Positions 30,630 through 42,671 of a DNA stretch of 64,000 nucleotides are shown here, one piece after another. The stretch covers positions 10,435,887 to 10,499,886 of the forward strand of contig CM034392.1 of the NCBI GenBank assembly GCA_019925095.2, given 5' to 3'. Under the pieces are notes generated by a model that saw nothing but the letters and a program-made list of their open reading frames with translations, made no database searches and was not told the origin of the DNA. This DNA comes from Dendrolimus kikuchii (taxonomy: Eukaryota > Arthropoda > Insecta > Lepidoptera > Lasiocampidae). Within the stretch, counting starts at the first letter, position 1, and each line of letters begins with the position of its first letter. A program made the translations under genes and the position numbers.

Positions 30630-30975
30630 TGTTCATAATCCGTAGTAGAGGGACAGTGATTACGGGGGTATCAAGCAAATCACCTCCACTGCACGAAATA
30701 GTAATAGCCTTGCTTCCCGGAGTTTAGTACCAAATCGGCACACTAGGAAGTCAGAAGAGCTTAACTACGTTAGACATCCCTGACATTCCAGATATATGCT
30801 CTCATAAGGACCCAGGTAAGTTTAGTGAGTAGTTTGTTCAGCCTACTCCTTTAATGGAGGAGATCCCGTTTACCGTTTGGTGCAAGAGTCCCTCCCATAC
30901 GCACACGAAGCGCACGGCTCTAGGCGGCGCTTTTGGTTTTTCTCTGTATCCAAGACCCGTGTGTGTCAGAAGAAA
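30630..30975. other. GC-rich unclassified patch
   Basis: A ~340-bp stretch richer in GC than its surroundings ('ctccactgcacgaaatagta', 'gaggagatcccgtttaccgt', 'ggcggcgcttttggtttttc'). No open frame. It ends in an A-run at 31000, which suggests a plus-strand retroposon 3' end, but no second full copy is here. Confidence 0.4.
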
Positions 30976-31121
30976 ATACATTCCCCCTGAGTTAACAAAA
31001 AAAAAGGGATAAAAAGATCTTTAAAATATTTTTATTTATTTCTTGGTTCCAACTACTTTACCTACATAATAAATAACTTGTAGGTAAAAGAAATTTTAAA
31101 ACTATGCTAATCTTAGGGCTA

Positions 31122-31169
31122 TTTTAAAATGCTTGTATATTAAATCTTAAAATGCTTGTATATTAAAAT
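31122..31169 (+). repeat. Short tandem duplication (~23 bp x2)
   Basis: 'taaaatgcttgtatattaaa' occurs twice back to back. Confidence 0.85.
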
Positions 31170-31626
31170 ATTACGTCGACTTGCTATAGAAAATATTTTT
31201 ATGCTCCGCCTCACCCGCTACCTTGTTTGCTATGATAACCTCATCTTCAATACAGTACAATTTTCAAGAAACAATTTCCCTTTGAGACACGCTCAAACAA
31301 AAATTAATTTATATCGTTCCCGCATAAAATAAAGTTATCACGAGAGCCTAAAAACGATCTCTTAAGACACGACTAACATTTATTAATATAACATAGCATC
31401 ACGTATATTATATTGTTTAGTATTTATTTTGCGGTGTAGGTTACAGCTACACTCAACTTTCTGAGTAGTACATAGAGCGAATCATGCGCATTTAAATATT
31501 ATTTAAGTTCCGTATATGTAATTTGGTTTTCAATATTTTGTGTTTTTATTATTCCGATTTATCTTTTATTATAAACAGGATTAAATATTTCAAGTTTTAG
31601 GGCCGATTTTGCAATCACCAGATAAA
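31170..31626. other. Unassigned AT-rich sequence
   Basis: Nothing recognised. Confidence 0.5.
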
Positions 31627-31846
31627 GTTATTCATACATACATACATACACAACTTCACGCCAGTTCCCTTGCAGGGTAGACACGAACAACAGAGCGCCA
31701 TTTAGGCTTATTCTTACACACCTCACTTGCTTCTTTGACCTTCATAACTCTTGTCATGCACGCTCGTCTGTTCTTAAGGCTCCTGACATCACCTTCTGCT
31801 AGTACACGATCAATTTGATCATGGAAGGTGTGTCGTGTTATTCATA
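31627..31846 (-). mobile_element. LINE family B copy 3, 5'-truncated with 10-bp TSD
   Basis: ~200 bases of the family B 3' end in minus orientation, with a (TACA)n tail. The direct repeat 'gttattcata' is at 31627-31636 and 31837-31846. The coding part begins inside the F-H-D-Q-I-D segment and runs to the normal stop. Confidence 0.9.
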
Positions 31847-32122
31847 ATAATGATAAATAATAAAGAAAAAATAAAAATGTCAGTAACACGAATAAAATAT
31901 GAACATGAAAATTCTAGGGTGAAACCATTTAACTGGTTTCACCTTTGAATTCACTCAGGCTGTAATTTATTCAATTGATAACTTTTATCTGATAATTGAA
32001 AAATCAGCCCTAAAAGAAATATAAGGTACACCTTTCTATAAAATTCTATACAGACCCCGTAGTTTCTGGAAAAAAATACCTGTGATATAGTTTTAAAAAT
32101 AATTATTTTCTTTTTTTCTATC
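31847..32122. other. Unassigned AT-rich sequence
   Basis: A short inverted repeat 'gtgaaaccatttaactggtt' plus 'tcac' at 31919-31942 folds as a small hairpin. Nothing else. Confidence 0.45.
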
Positions 32123-32482
32123 ATATATAAGAAAGAGAATTGGTCTGAAAGAGAGTGTCGGGGTGAAGGTAAGTAAAGGAATGCTCCGGTGGTTCGGGCA
32201 TGTGGAAAGAATGCATGATGAAAGAATGACTAAACAGATATACAATGCAAAAGTGGATGGATGCAGAAGTCGTGGAAGGCCACGACACTCCTTCCATGAT
32301 CAAACTGATCGTGTACTAGCAGAAGGTGATGTCAGGAGGCTTAAGAACAGACGAGCTTGCATGACAAGAGTTATGAATGTCAAAGAGGCAAGTGAGGTGT
32401 GTAAGAATAAGCCTAAATGGCACTCTGTTGTTCGTGCCTACCCCGCAAGGGAACTGACGTGAAGTTATGTATGTATATATAA
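32123..32482 (+). mobile_element. LINE family B copy 4, 5'-truncated, probable 8-bp TSD
   Basis: The plus strand encodes V-K-V-S-K-G-M-L-R-W-F-G-H-V-E-R-M, then R-S-R-G-R-P-R-H, and ends A-Y-P-A-R-E-L-T before the stop at about 32462. The tail reads 'gaagttatgtatgtatatat'. The direct repeat 'atatataa' at 32123-32130 and 32475-32482 is a likely TSD, although it is low complexity. It starts further upstream in the protein than copies 2, 3 and 5. Confidence 0.85.
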
Positions 32483-32566
32483 AAACAGAGAAATGTCCGG
32501 ACGCGACTCTTTCGTGAGGATTTCTTTCCATTTCAATGTAAAAACAACATTTACAATACGCGTTTT

Positions 32567-32891
32567 ATTTTTCTTTTTTATTGCTGAAGCACAGCAGACA
32601 AGCTGACGGCCCAACCGTGATGAAAAGTGGTTACTGTAGCCTATGAACATTAGCAATATCAGAGTTGTTGCCGGTACTGTAATGCTAATGTACTGCCGGT
32701 CTCGAAGGAGAAACTGGAATCTGGCCACTGATGCCAGAACACAATTCAAGGTTTTTATGGCGGCATACTCTAGACCAGGGGTGGTAGCCATTCAGTCGGG
32801 CAAATGCCTTACCACCTGGCTGTGGGATATTTTGTCGCTTCTTAAGACAGGCCGCCCGGCCGCAGGAATTGTTATTCTTTTTCCGCACGGA
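32567..32891 (-). mobile_element. SINE-like family A, copy A6 (subfamily variant)
   Basis: Full length in minus orientation, from 'ccgtgcggaaaaagaataac' at 32891 to the T-run 'ttttctttttta' at 32570. It shares variants with A3 ('gttgttgccggta', 'ctcgaaggagaaactgg'). It is diverged from the A1/A2/A4/A9 group and an exact TSD is not evident. Confidence 0.82.
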
Positions 32892-33819
32892 GAAGAACGT
32901 TTAATACGTATTATATAGTATGCAATTCAGGTTTTCTACTAAAAACCATATCTCTCAATCTATATTTAAATTAAATTTCATTAAATTGGTTAGCATCCCA
33001 ACAGTAAAGAGGAAACGCATAATTATCGCTTCAAAGACACTTTTACTTATAAATCTAATATGAAAATGGATTATTATAATGCTAGGTTGTGTGCATTGCA
33101 ATGAATTCAAAATAGATATCAGATTGTATATCTTATATGGGCCAAAACGTTTATAATAAGAATGAAGAATGGCCGTTGGAGTTAGAAGCAGAAAAGATAA
33201 GAAAATAATTCGCCCTAATATATCATCACAATCGCAAGAATTTTCGCTTCGGCCGGTGGTCGGCAAAGGCAACCGACCCTCCTCAGTGCGTGCGGATCTA
33301 CTGAAAATATTTAACTAAGCAGGAATCGCCCACGTTTCGCCTGCTAACCTCTCCGCATAATACCCTACTTTAATACGGAATTAATAAAGGTATTGTGGAA
33401 TTTATTACAGCTAGCGTTGAGATAGAAAATGTTACAGTTTATGTGATCTCATCTCGAAAAATATAATTTGCAATTATAATATTTTCTACTTTAGCTATAA
33501 AGGTACTAAAATCGCTGAGAACGTTACTTTGAACCTATTGTATAACAAGTCTTCTAAAAATGGAACTTTGATTTATTTAACAGCACAAAGATGTTAGTGG
33601 CCATTTCGTTACAAATTATCAAACTGCGTTTTATAGAATAAAAGAAAACAGAAAAGATTATAAATAATAGAAATTATTAGCAGTACTGGCACACCAAAAT
33701 AAGTTATAACTTAACGCTTTCATACAAATGTTATCACTTTCATCTTTTCTGGGTGTATTTATATTTGTTTGTTCCTTTCTTACAAACTTAATAAATATAA
33801 AGGAAAAGATTATTTAAAA
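32892..33819. other. Unassigned, 0.9 kb
   Basis: GC-richer 33235-33330 ('tcggccggtggtcggcaaag') has no frame or match. The minus frame 32955-33272 has no motif. Confidence 0.45.
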
Positions 33820-33945
33820 ATTTGGTATAGGTGTACAAGGTCGCCGGCAGGAATTTGATAGGAAGACGGGATATTTGGCGCAAGCTTGGGGCGGCCTACG
33901 TCCAGCAATGGACAGGGACTGGTTGACAAGATACTTTCAATAAAA
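33820..33945 (+). mobile_element. LINE C-terminus fragment, family O copy 2
   Basis: 'gggatatttggcgcaagctt' reads D-I-W-R-K-L-G, then A-A-Y-V-Q-Q-W-T-G ('gcctacgtccagcaatggac'), the final residues of an RTE-type LINE protein. It ends in an A-run at 33940. The minus frame 33810-34052 is a shadow. Confidence 0.65.
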
Positions 33946-34900
33946 AAAGGTAAGGTATAAGAAGAAAATAATCCGACAAACTCATAGTTTCCCCTATATA
34001 CGTAATCGTATTTTACTGGAGTAATGACGCATGAAATGTTGTAAAGCGCCATAAATATAAAGTTTGTAGTTTTAAATCAATATAAAATTACATATAGTAA
34101 TAGTATGTTAACAGAAATGATAATTTGCATAAGGTCTATTTGAAATTTTTGTTGTATCCAATTATTTCAATTCAAAAGTTATTTTTGACGTGGAATATTA
34201 ATTATTTTTATTCTAGTATAGGTTAGAGTAACAATTGTTCATGATCCAGTACCTGGAATAAATTTAACTAGTCTCAAAATAATTCATAAAATCTCATTTC
34301 AAAACGACACGTGAATAATCGTATTTCAAAAACCTATCATCATCGAATTCCGAATTCGAAACTCCACGTCGAGTCTTAACGTCGGAAACATGAGTTAGTT
34401 AACAACTTCCAGCTGAATGTTTAGGTCATTTCATTTCCAAGATGACGTCACGCATACTTGGGATTAGTTTGTCCCGACTCAGTACACTTCGGACATCATT
34501 CATTCAGAAATTGACTGGACAACCCAATTCTCGTTAATGTTAAGAGGGTTGTAATTGACACACCCGACGCGCTATTCCTAATTACTTACTAGACTCATTT
34601 CAATCTATTACCGACTTGAACTTCTTTGCCTTTCAGTCAGAAAAAAGTTATCAGTTTGGACTTGTAATATGGGTAACTAAACAACGGACAGTTTTTTAAA
34701 AGAGGCTATAAAATTGTACTTTAAAAAAGAAATAGTTGACCTAACTAACCAGGTCTGCCTTGGACTTATTGGTCTATTTTAGGTAATAAAAAATATAGCT
34801 GCATATATGAAAAATTACGTTTCAAATTTCCACCAAATACTACTTTAATGTCGAGTAAACGACCATGTGAGTCAGAACATGCATCTAAGGACTTCTAATG
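33946..34900. other. Unassigned, non-repetitive stretch at 34300-34700
   Basis: 34300-34700 has balanced composition, several 'aatta' and 'taatta' homeodomain-like strings ('cctaattacttactagactc'), and no match to any repeat here. No open frame. A candidate for conserved non-coding DNA, unproven. Confidence 0.4.
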
Positions 34901-35000
34901 TTCGGTTACTATTCATTCTCTTGCCTTACCTCGGTTGAATTTTGACATTACTTGTCCATACAAGTAATGTCAAAATTCAAATATAGGAACAGACTATAAG
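34901..35000. mobile_element. Palindromic MITE, family C copy 4 (short)
   Basis: 'ttgaattttgacattacttg' is followed after a 4-base loop by its exact inverse complement 'caagtaatgtcaaaattcaa'. The right outer arm is shortened to 'atataggaacagact'. Confidence 0.8.
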
Positions 35001-37840
35001 TTACCTAAATGTATCACATCACTATCGTTTAAATGATGCAGTAATGTATGAAAGATAAGCGATTAAGCAAATAGGAGAATCTATCAACAAGAATAACAAA
35101 ACGTAATCTTGTTATTTTTGTAGAAGCCCAGGATGAGTGGCGGGAAATTATTAAGAAATAATAAACGGCTAAAGAGCCCACTAAGTGAAATTACATAAGC
35201 CGATGACAGCGCGGTTTCAGAATAGAGGGTAGATAAATAACGCAATTAGTAAAGTGATTGATAGTTCCAACCGAAAACCGGTGTTGATGTTTTTACCTTA
35301 ATACCTTTTTTATTATAGATAATTCCGATTAGATTTCTGATTGTCAATAATCCATGCCACATTCATAAAACATAGTCAACCAAATTCAAAAGTTCTCAGT
35401 CAAGGCTTGAAAATCAGTAAAAGAAGTCGAACAATTTACAGACTAAGTATATAGGAACTGTTCTATTCGGTTTGTTCTCGTTTTAAGTTCAATCAACCGG
35501 TTTTTGGTTACAAAAGTTCGTTAAATAGAAATAAATATTATTTTTAATTATATAATAATATTTTTTATCCTGGCAGTATTTAATAGTAATCTTTTACTTA
35601 GAATCACAGTGTTTTTTCTATATTTATGTAACTTTTCCCATACCGTTCTTTTTCATAACAGATTTTAGTGCAAACAAATAAAATGTGGTTTTTGATTGAC
35701 TACCTTGCTAAATTCTATGGTATTTTGCCATGAGAGTTCCTAAACGAGCCCTGTGTGCACTTGGATTGGATTGGATACGATATGTACTTCGAATTTTTGA
35801 AAGCAGCGCGGCGTCGTGAGCCTCCCATTCATTGCGGTCAATTTGGCGTAATGTAATCAATTGCCGAACCAATAAAATAAATCACACGAGACAGTTTTAA
35901 TTGATACCGTTCAGTAGTAGCGAATCGTCCGGCGGACAAGAGCTGTTGCTATCCGTCTAATAAAAACCATCTAAAAATATTTGGACCACTGTTTACCAAC
36001 AGGATTAAAGTGCAGTTAAGATTATTTCTGTACTGTGTCGACACTCGTATTAGCGGTTTCATCATCTTTTGATGGCTCTTGTATTTAATGTATATTATAG
36101 AAAGCCATATTACTGCGTACGATAAAACTAATCCCCGCTTTGTTTCAATAATGTGTTGTTTTGAAAATTTTAATTTTAGAATAGGTTATTGCTTTCAGAA
36201 AATAATTGTATCCAAATGAATATTTTTTTTATTGTCAATCAACAATGTATTATCAAAGATACCTCGTCTTTTAGAAAAATAAAATCGAAACGGACGATTT
36301 TTGTTGATAAATTAAAAAAAAATAGTGGCATTTATCACGTTATTGAAGCAAAGAGGCGTAATAATGAATTATTGTTTATTATTAACAAAATGTAAAAATA
36401 CAATATTTTGAAAGATGTCTGAGCCAATATTGAAAATATTTTGATTAATATAAAAAAAACCTATGTATGTACATCCGTCAACACCTAGTAATATTAATTA
36501 ATATACTGCAAGAGTACAACAACTCCTCGTCTTACTTTGTACCCCTCACGGCGATTGAGCCATGGGTTCCCGCCAGTGGTGCAAACCCTATACAACAGGA
36601 TAACCAAGATAGACGCCACCACTTAAAATATATAAACCCCCTCAGTCATATTTATATTATTCAATCATCTTAATAATGTTACTTAGGTGGGCACCACGCC
36701 TTAAGTACACATGCAAGTTTGTCAATAATCAAAGCGCTGGCACCTATAAAATGCGGACTGGCCTTTGAGCGCAGCAATGATTGAGTGGGACTTCACGCAG
36801 CCTGTTTATTTACATATAGACTCAATTAACGAATACACCGTCGCTCATTATCCATTCAAATCACACTCCCAGATTCCCACGTTAGCCGATTTTGCCGGCG
36901 AAAACTCAATGAAAACTTCATAACAGTGTTGACTTTACGCTTGGAAACGGATCGCGTAATGGCCTTTGTCGTGCACAAAAAGCGACTGATCCGGCCCAGA
37001 TCCGCTTTGTATAGCCCGTTTGCTTTAGTCAGTTGACAACATAATTATCGACTGTTGTGCTGCAGCGGCTAAATGGGCCGGTCAACGCACCACGTCACTA
37101 GGAATAGAAGTCGACTATTTGTTTTGTTAATTACTCGTAAGCCGGCTGAATCGTAGACTTTGAAGACTTTGTACAACTGGTGTTTTTCACACGACCAAAA
37201 ATACATAAAATTTAATATTTAATTTACAATTTTACTTACTTATTCATAACACTTACCTATACGAGTTCTATAGGGTCGTTAAAAATGTTTTGATAATCGC
37301 ATTCTGAATACAGTTATGGAAAAAACCTTTTTAACTATTTTTTTACGAGCTTATTAACGTCGTATAACTATTATGAATAAGGTAAAAAAACTACATAATA
37401 TCTGAAAAGTACGTGACAATCCATGCACAAGGAAGGGATCTCTAGATGTAGCAAGCATCCAGCTGTTTTTGTCAGTTGGCTTTGGAACTATAAGAAGCGT
37501 TTAATCAAAATTACCTCGTGACAGAAAAACTACTAAACGGACATTATTCCGAAATTAATTTTCTTTGAAACGCTTTTTGGGGCTTTACAAACTGAAGTTT
37601 TTTCAAAAATGTTCACATGTGAAATACAAAGGCAGACGGTCGAACATGACGAAAACATAAGGCAAGGTTTACTTTTGACTACGAAACTCAAAAAATAGAT
37701 TAAATTTCTCTTGGTAAGTATTAATTGTCCATTTGATAAGTACATAATACAAACATATTACAAAATATCAGAGCATTCATTTTTCAAACTTTCATCCTTA
37801 ACAGTGTAAAATGCCATTGTCCAGATAATGGTTATAAAAA
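35001..37840. other. Longest repeat-poor stretch (2.8 kb), no gene seen
   Basis: No repeat family from this window and no credible frame. Frames at 36189-36395, 36467-36673 and 37533-37745 are AT-rich and motif-free. 35740-35960 and 36840-37150 are GC-richer and non-repetitive ('tgcggtcaatttggcgtaat', 'ctgtgttgctgcag'-like composition). If host regulatory DNA is present in the window, this is the likeliest place. Confidence 0.4.
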
Positions 37841-38290
37841 GACACGTCTATTATAAATCCGTCACTAGACCTGTACTTTTGTATGGCAATGAAACGTGAC
37901 CTGTACTCAAGCGACACAAACAAGAGCTGCGTGTCACAGAGACGAATATGCTGCGATGGATATGTGGAGTCACGCAGAAATACCGCGTCAGGAACTCCCG
38001 CATCCGCGGCAGACTTTATGACCGTGACATAGCAGACAAACTGCAAGAGAGTCACTTACGCTGGTACGACTACGTTTTATGAATTAGCTAATTATGTAGG
38101 GAACAAATGTCAAGCCATGCCGCCTCCACCAGGGCCCAGTCGAAGGGGAAGGCCCAAGAAATGCTCACTTGACGTTGTGAAGGATGACATGCGTACCAAT
38201 GGTCTCAAAAGGGGGAATGCTGAAGACCGTGCGAAATACAATAGAAAAAGAAGGAAAGCGGATGCAACCGGGACTTAACGTTAGGATAAT
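37841..38290 (+). mobile_element. RTE/BovB-type LINE, RT protein C-terminus (pseudogene)
   Basis: Plus-strand frames read R-P-V-L-L-Y-G-N-E-T, then M-L-R-W-I-C-G-V-T, R-N-S-R-I-R-G, and I-A-D-K-L-Q-E-S-H-L-R-W-Y. After a frameshift they continue G-N-K-C-Q-A-M-P-P-P-P-G-P and R-R-G-R-P-K-K-C, then D-D-M-R-T-N-G-L. This is the classic C-terminal part of an RTE/BovB-type reverse-transcriptase protein. A stop near 38080 and a frameshift disable it. A related minus-strand copy is at 45485. Antisense frames at 37798-38353 are shadows. Confidence 0.88.
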
Positions 38291-38935
38291 AATAATGATG
38301 ACCATCGTCCAAATAAAAGTATGAGGTATGTTATCTTCAATCTCGTCATCCAAAACGTTTATCGAGAACCTGAATTCCGAGTTTCATCGTAATGAGCTTA
38401 TTATTAAGAATTGGAACTAAGGAATTGACTGTCATATAAAAATCGAAACAAACTCTTATTTTTACGTAATATATTAGATACCGATAAAAATCCATAAAGG
38501 TGGTTACAAAATCAGAGCAACATTGCAGTAAATACAAACAAATGTCCATCGTGATAGCTATCTAAAAGTACCATACATCCCTATTTGTTTTGTTTATTCG
38601 AGTAGTTTACAAAGACCACCGGGCGACAGACGGTGTGAAAACGCCCGAGGCGTCACGTCGTCTCAAGGCGGGAATTTCCCAGAATGTAGTTTATGAGGCG
38701 AGGAGGCCCGAGGCAGCGACGTAGGCCCACCAATGCACTTTGATGCGCCTAACTTACTGCAGCATGCGACGAAGTAGCTCATAGTGTTTTTACTAGATGG
38801 CGCTTTATATAATTTTATGCATGCATCTGGAAAGTAAGAAATCTCGTAAAGATCAACATCCCAGTAGAGGTCGTTTGATTCATTTAATGGAGAAAATTCG
38901 CATAACACTTTAAATTTATTGGAAGTAAAAATATT
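38291..38935. other. Unassigned, CpG-containing patch at 38600-38770
   Basis: The patch ('cccgaggcgtcacgtcgtct', 'gaggcgaggaggcccgaggc') has no open frame of note and no match. The minus frame 38663-38908 has no motif. Confidence 0.4.
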
Positions 38936-38989
38936 GACTAATGAGAGTCTTTATGGTGTTAACGTCGCAATATTGGCCCACTTATATCA

Positions 38990-39130
38990 ACAGAGCTTAG
39001 AGATCTTGACTTCGATTCTCAGTATTGTAAATTTTGGAAACGAACGTTCAAATAATTATTTAGTCTGTTCTGGGGTCTTGAAGTGGCCATTTTTGGAGAA
39101 TCGCTTAGTGAAATTAATATATGTCTAAAT
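38990..39130 (+). mobile_element. Diverged tRNA-SINE-like fragment (weak)
   Basis: 'ttgacttcgattctcagtat' then 'tgtaaattttggaaacgaac' and 'agtctgttctggggtcttga' parallels 59755-59830 in the tRNA-derived SINE ('gggttcgattcctggtatag', 'taaatttcggaaacgta', 'ggtctggatgtctgggatcg'). Many differences. Confidence 0.4.
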
Positions 39131-39582
39131 GTATTGTTAAGTTTAAGACATAAAGTTCCGCTTAGTTATGATACTTGTCATATTTGTAATACGAATATGT
39201 GAACGTAGCTGCTTTGGGCTTCCGTATTTGTCTAGGAAAAGTCTCTAAATGAATGCGAAGTATGTTACCTATAACACATACAATACAATATGTATGTGTA
39301 CATATCTACCAAAATTAACTTCATTCATTAATTTACTTGATAGACTAGCTACGTATTATATTTTTTTTATAAAAGACATTACATAGTAAAGATAATTTAC
39401 TTTATCCTGAGAAGCTAAATATAAATAATTACATGTATTTAATTTGTCATTGAACGTTCTATTTAACATTACTCAGAATTTCTACAGGGTATTTAGCTGG
39501 TCAGAAGATAAAATTGAAAATAAGTATTCCTTTAAATTTTTTAACAGAAAATCTTAAAAGTACCTATAATTGTGTATATATA
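39131..39582. other. Unassigned AT-rich sequence
   Basis: Nothing recognised. Confidence 0.5.
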
Positions 39583-39788
39583 TAACTAACTTTTCCCCCA
39601 ACTTCGCTCGCGTACGATTATCCCACGGGAACCGTACATTTTTCGGAGATTAGTCTATGTACCTACTATTTCAGACTAAATAAAATCTATGTGTCAAATC
39701 CATGTGCCAACTTTCATCCAGATCAGTTCGGCCGTTTTGGTGTGATTGAGCAACAATCATGTATCCAAACTTTCGCAGTTATTATTTT
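39583..39788 (+). mobile_element. RTE-like LINE 3' tail, family G copy 2
   Basis: 'cccaacttcgctcgcgtacg', 'acgggaaccgtacatttttc', 'gccaactttcatccagatca' and 'ttttggtgtgattgagcaac' keep the block order of 2537-2733. Confidence 0.7.
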
Positions 39789-39790
39789 AA

Positions 39791-40371
39791 ACTAGCGGCC
39801 CCGGCAGACGTCGTCCTGCCTTTAAAAAATAAAATTCTAGAACCCGATCCCAGCGCCACGTACCGGTTCTAGTTGCGAATCTAAACCATCCGGGTACCCA
39901 CTCAAACACACAAAAACAAAATCACCAAAATCGCTCCCGGTGATTAAGAGGATTCCAGAACCCGATCTCAGCGCCACCTACCGGTTCTAATAGTCAATCT
40001 AAAAGAGTAATATTTTTTTTTTTATTCTAAGTCATGACAAAATAAGATTAAAAATCTTGCCAAAAAACTAAAGTTTATAATTAACAAATAAAAAATAGGG
40101 GTTGATCATAGAGGGGTGAAAAATTAGGGTTGTATGTATTTTTCAATGCTAAATCATAATAAAATATAATTAAGAAATTTTGACAAAAAAATAAATAAAA
40201 AAATTTAGGGGTGGACTACCCCTAACATTTAGGGGGATGAAAAATAAATGTTGGCCGATTCTCATAGATACCGGATAAGCACAAAAAATTTCATCAAAAT
40301 CGGTCAAGCCGTTTCGGAGGAGTATGGCAACGAAAACTGTGACACGAGAATTTTATATATTAGATATAGAT
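39791..40371 (+). mobile_element. RTE-like tail element with internal duplicate
   Basis: Starts 'actagcggccccggcagacg' right at the end of family G copy 2. The block 'agaacccgatcccagcgcca' with 'accggttcta' occurs at 39838 and again near 39957. It ends 'atcaaaatcggtcaagccgt', 'ttcggaggagtatggcaacg' and 'attttatatattagatatag'. Non-coding. Confidence 0.65.
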
Positions 40372-40655
40372 AACACTATTACAAATTATGGCAACATGCA
40401 CATAGCAACAAAAAACCTATAATAGAAAATAGATCACATGGAACGCACGTGTCGTTGACAGGTTATTTTTTTAATAGAAATGACGCCACAAATAGTGTAT
40501 CTTGTGATGTGTCATTAAAAATGGCCGGTTGTCAATCATCACCGGGGAATGCTGAAGAGCCCTGGCATCGGTTAGTTACATGACTAAAGTACAGACAACA
40601 AAATGTAGCCAACAAGAAAGAAAAAAAAATAGTTCATTTCATTAAATAGCGAAAT
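40372..40655. other. Unassigned sequence
   Basis: Nothing recognised. Confidence 0.45.
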
Positions 40656-40659
40656 ACTT

Positions 40660-40800
40660 CACTGTTTATACATCATTTAAAAATAGCACGTTTCGAGAAT
40701 TTGTAAGCTGCATTTTCAGGAACTAGATTTGCACTTACCTTATTGATGTACCAAAATTTTGACTTTGTTTTCAAAAATCAATCTATTGCGTGTTGTATTA
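40660..40800 (-). mobile_element. Family H fragment, copy 2 (diverged)
   Basis: 'tcgagaatttgtaagctgca' and 'aactagatttgcacttacct' align with 27758-27815. No tail is visible. Old. Confidence 0.4.
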
Positions 40801-42110
40801 CATAAAGTGAAGGGTTGTGTAGTAGTACGAGCATCCACTATTTTATTATTTGGTTACGTAACCATAAAAGCGTAAACGAAATTCACCAAATCCCATGTCT
40901 TAAATATAACTACTGAATTTAGCATGTGATTTTTTTAGGAAATGATATCTTAGTTAGTTAGTGTAGCATCATTATCGCACAGACAAAAATTGTATTATCT
41001 TATCGCGTCTTTTTGTACGTATCCTATCGCAACTTAAAACTAAGCGATAGGAACATACGCCTTGATAAATAGACAAGGTACGTGATGAATAGTATTATAA
41101 TTTAATATATAAGCCTAGTTATAGCCAAAATAAATCATCACATCAATTTATCTTGTATTATTACCCACAAATAACTAAGGACATAGTCCTCAACTGAGTT
41201 CCGGTGTAATCAGGAAGGAACGCAACAGTTAGTGATATACATATATAAACAATAAATTTATAAACTAAGTAGTACGTATTAATTGTAAAACTAATATGTA
41301 CTCTACACTACATATTAAACAATAATTAGATATAAACAACATAAAGGGAAAGTTTTTTAAATTTTATCATCCAAGTTTATTGACGTGATACGTATTTGAT
41401 TGAAATGTAAATCTTTTATTCTATTTACATCACTTCGCAACGTGTTATCGCTGTTTTAAAGATATAACTTATTATGTTAATGTACATTTATTATTTCATA
41501 TTTTTTTGCCCACCGTACTGTAAACGACACGTGTCAATCTCTAGGGGTTTAATTATAATTAGACACCCGGCCCGGACATGTTCTACATATTTCTATCACC
41601 GGCTACGGCGTTTCTATCTCATCCCTATTGTCCTGAAGATAGTGCTTGTAAAGATACATTTTTAAATAATATTCATACATCATAACAATGTATAGTCATA
41701 TGATATTTTCTATGAACATATATTATAATATAATCATTTAGATATTATGACTATGACACTACCTCTGTGGTAGTTTTCTACACTAATCTAGATAAGAATT
41801 TGTTCGGCCGACTTTAAATCTGTAATTTATATTTTCAAGATTATTAAAACCTAAAACTACCAAAATATTTAATAGCGCTTTTCATTCCTTTTAATAATAC
41901 CGCCCTTTCAAGCACACGGAAGATGATTTAAAAGGTACATAAATACAATAATATTTGATTTCTTGTAATCACCCACACCTTCCTCTGCTTTCTGCGAATG
42001 GTAAAAGTCAATATCGTATTGCTGGAATATTCGATGTTAAGATGTTTTTAGCTAAGAATAAATTTTCTTAGAAGAAGCTTTCATAATTCTTACACATTCA
42101 CATAAAATAC
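40801..42110. other. Unassigned, 1.3 kb
   Basis: AT-rich with no supported gene or repeat. The plus frame 41474-41665 has no motif. Confidence 0.45.
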
Positions 42111-42112
42111 TA

Positions 42113-42670
42113 GGATATGCCCGCGATTTCGTCCACGCTCGTCTTGAAATTCCCACGCGATTCCCGGGACACAAAGTACTGCAGCATTTAAAATGAATGT
42201 AAGCTATCATTTTAGTGAAAGCTGTGTCGGAATAAAGCAATTTTTATGCACCAGAAAAACTGACATTAAAAGTCCTGGGATAAAAAATATCACATATTTT
42301 ATTACATAAAATTTGCTATCGGTCAGTTAAAAAATCGCATTGGAATACTTTTTTTTTCAATTTGGCTATTTTAAATTATTCCCAGAAGAATTCCCACGGG
42401 ATTTAAGGGATAAAATGTAGCGCAGATTTTAAGCCTAGGAATTTTCTGTCAAACAGCGAAAACCTCATCAAAAGCGGCACAGTAGTTTTTACGTGAATCC
42501 CAAACAAACAGAGAAATCGACAAACTGCCAAACAGACAAACCAACAAGCAAACAGACAAGAAATCTAACAAAAATATTTCGTGTTTTCCATCGTTTATAT
42601 TCAAATTGTTTTTTTTTTAATAGCTTCAATGTACGGAGACACGGAATGTTTAGAATTTTATAATATTACA
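42113..42670 (+). mobile_element. RTE-like tail element, family E copy 5 (near full length)
   Basis: Starts 'ctaggatatgcccgcgattt' and 'cgtccacgctcgtcttgaaa'. It has 'gtaagctatcattttagtga' and 'aacaagcaaacagacaagaa' and ends 'tagcttcaatgtacggagac' plus 'gtttagaattttataat'. Very similar in layout to E1 and E6. Confidence 0.8.
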
Positions 42671-42671
42671 G

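Noticed and set aside
30770..30800. Shared 'catccctgacrttcca' string with 57912 as proof of a common repeat
   Set aside because: The match is only ~16 bases and the flanks do not align; kept as a hint only.
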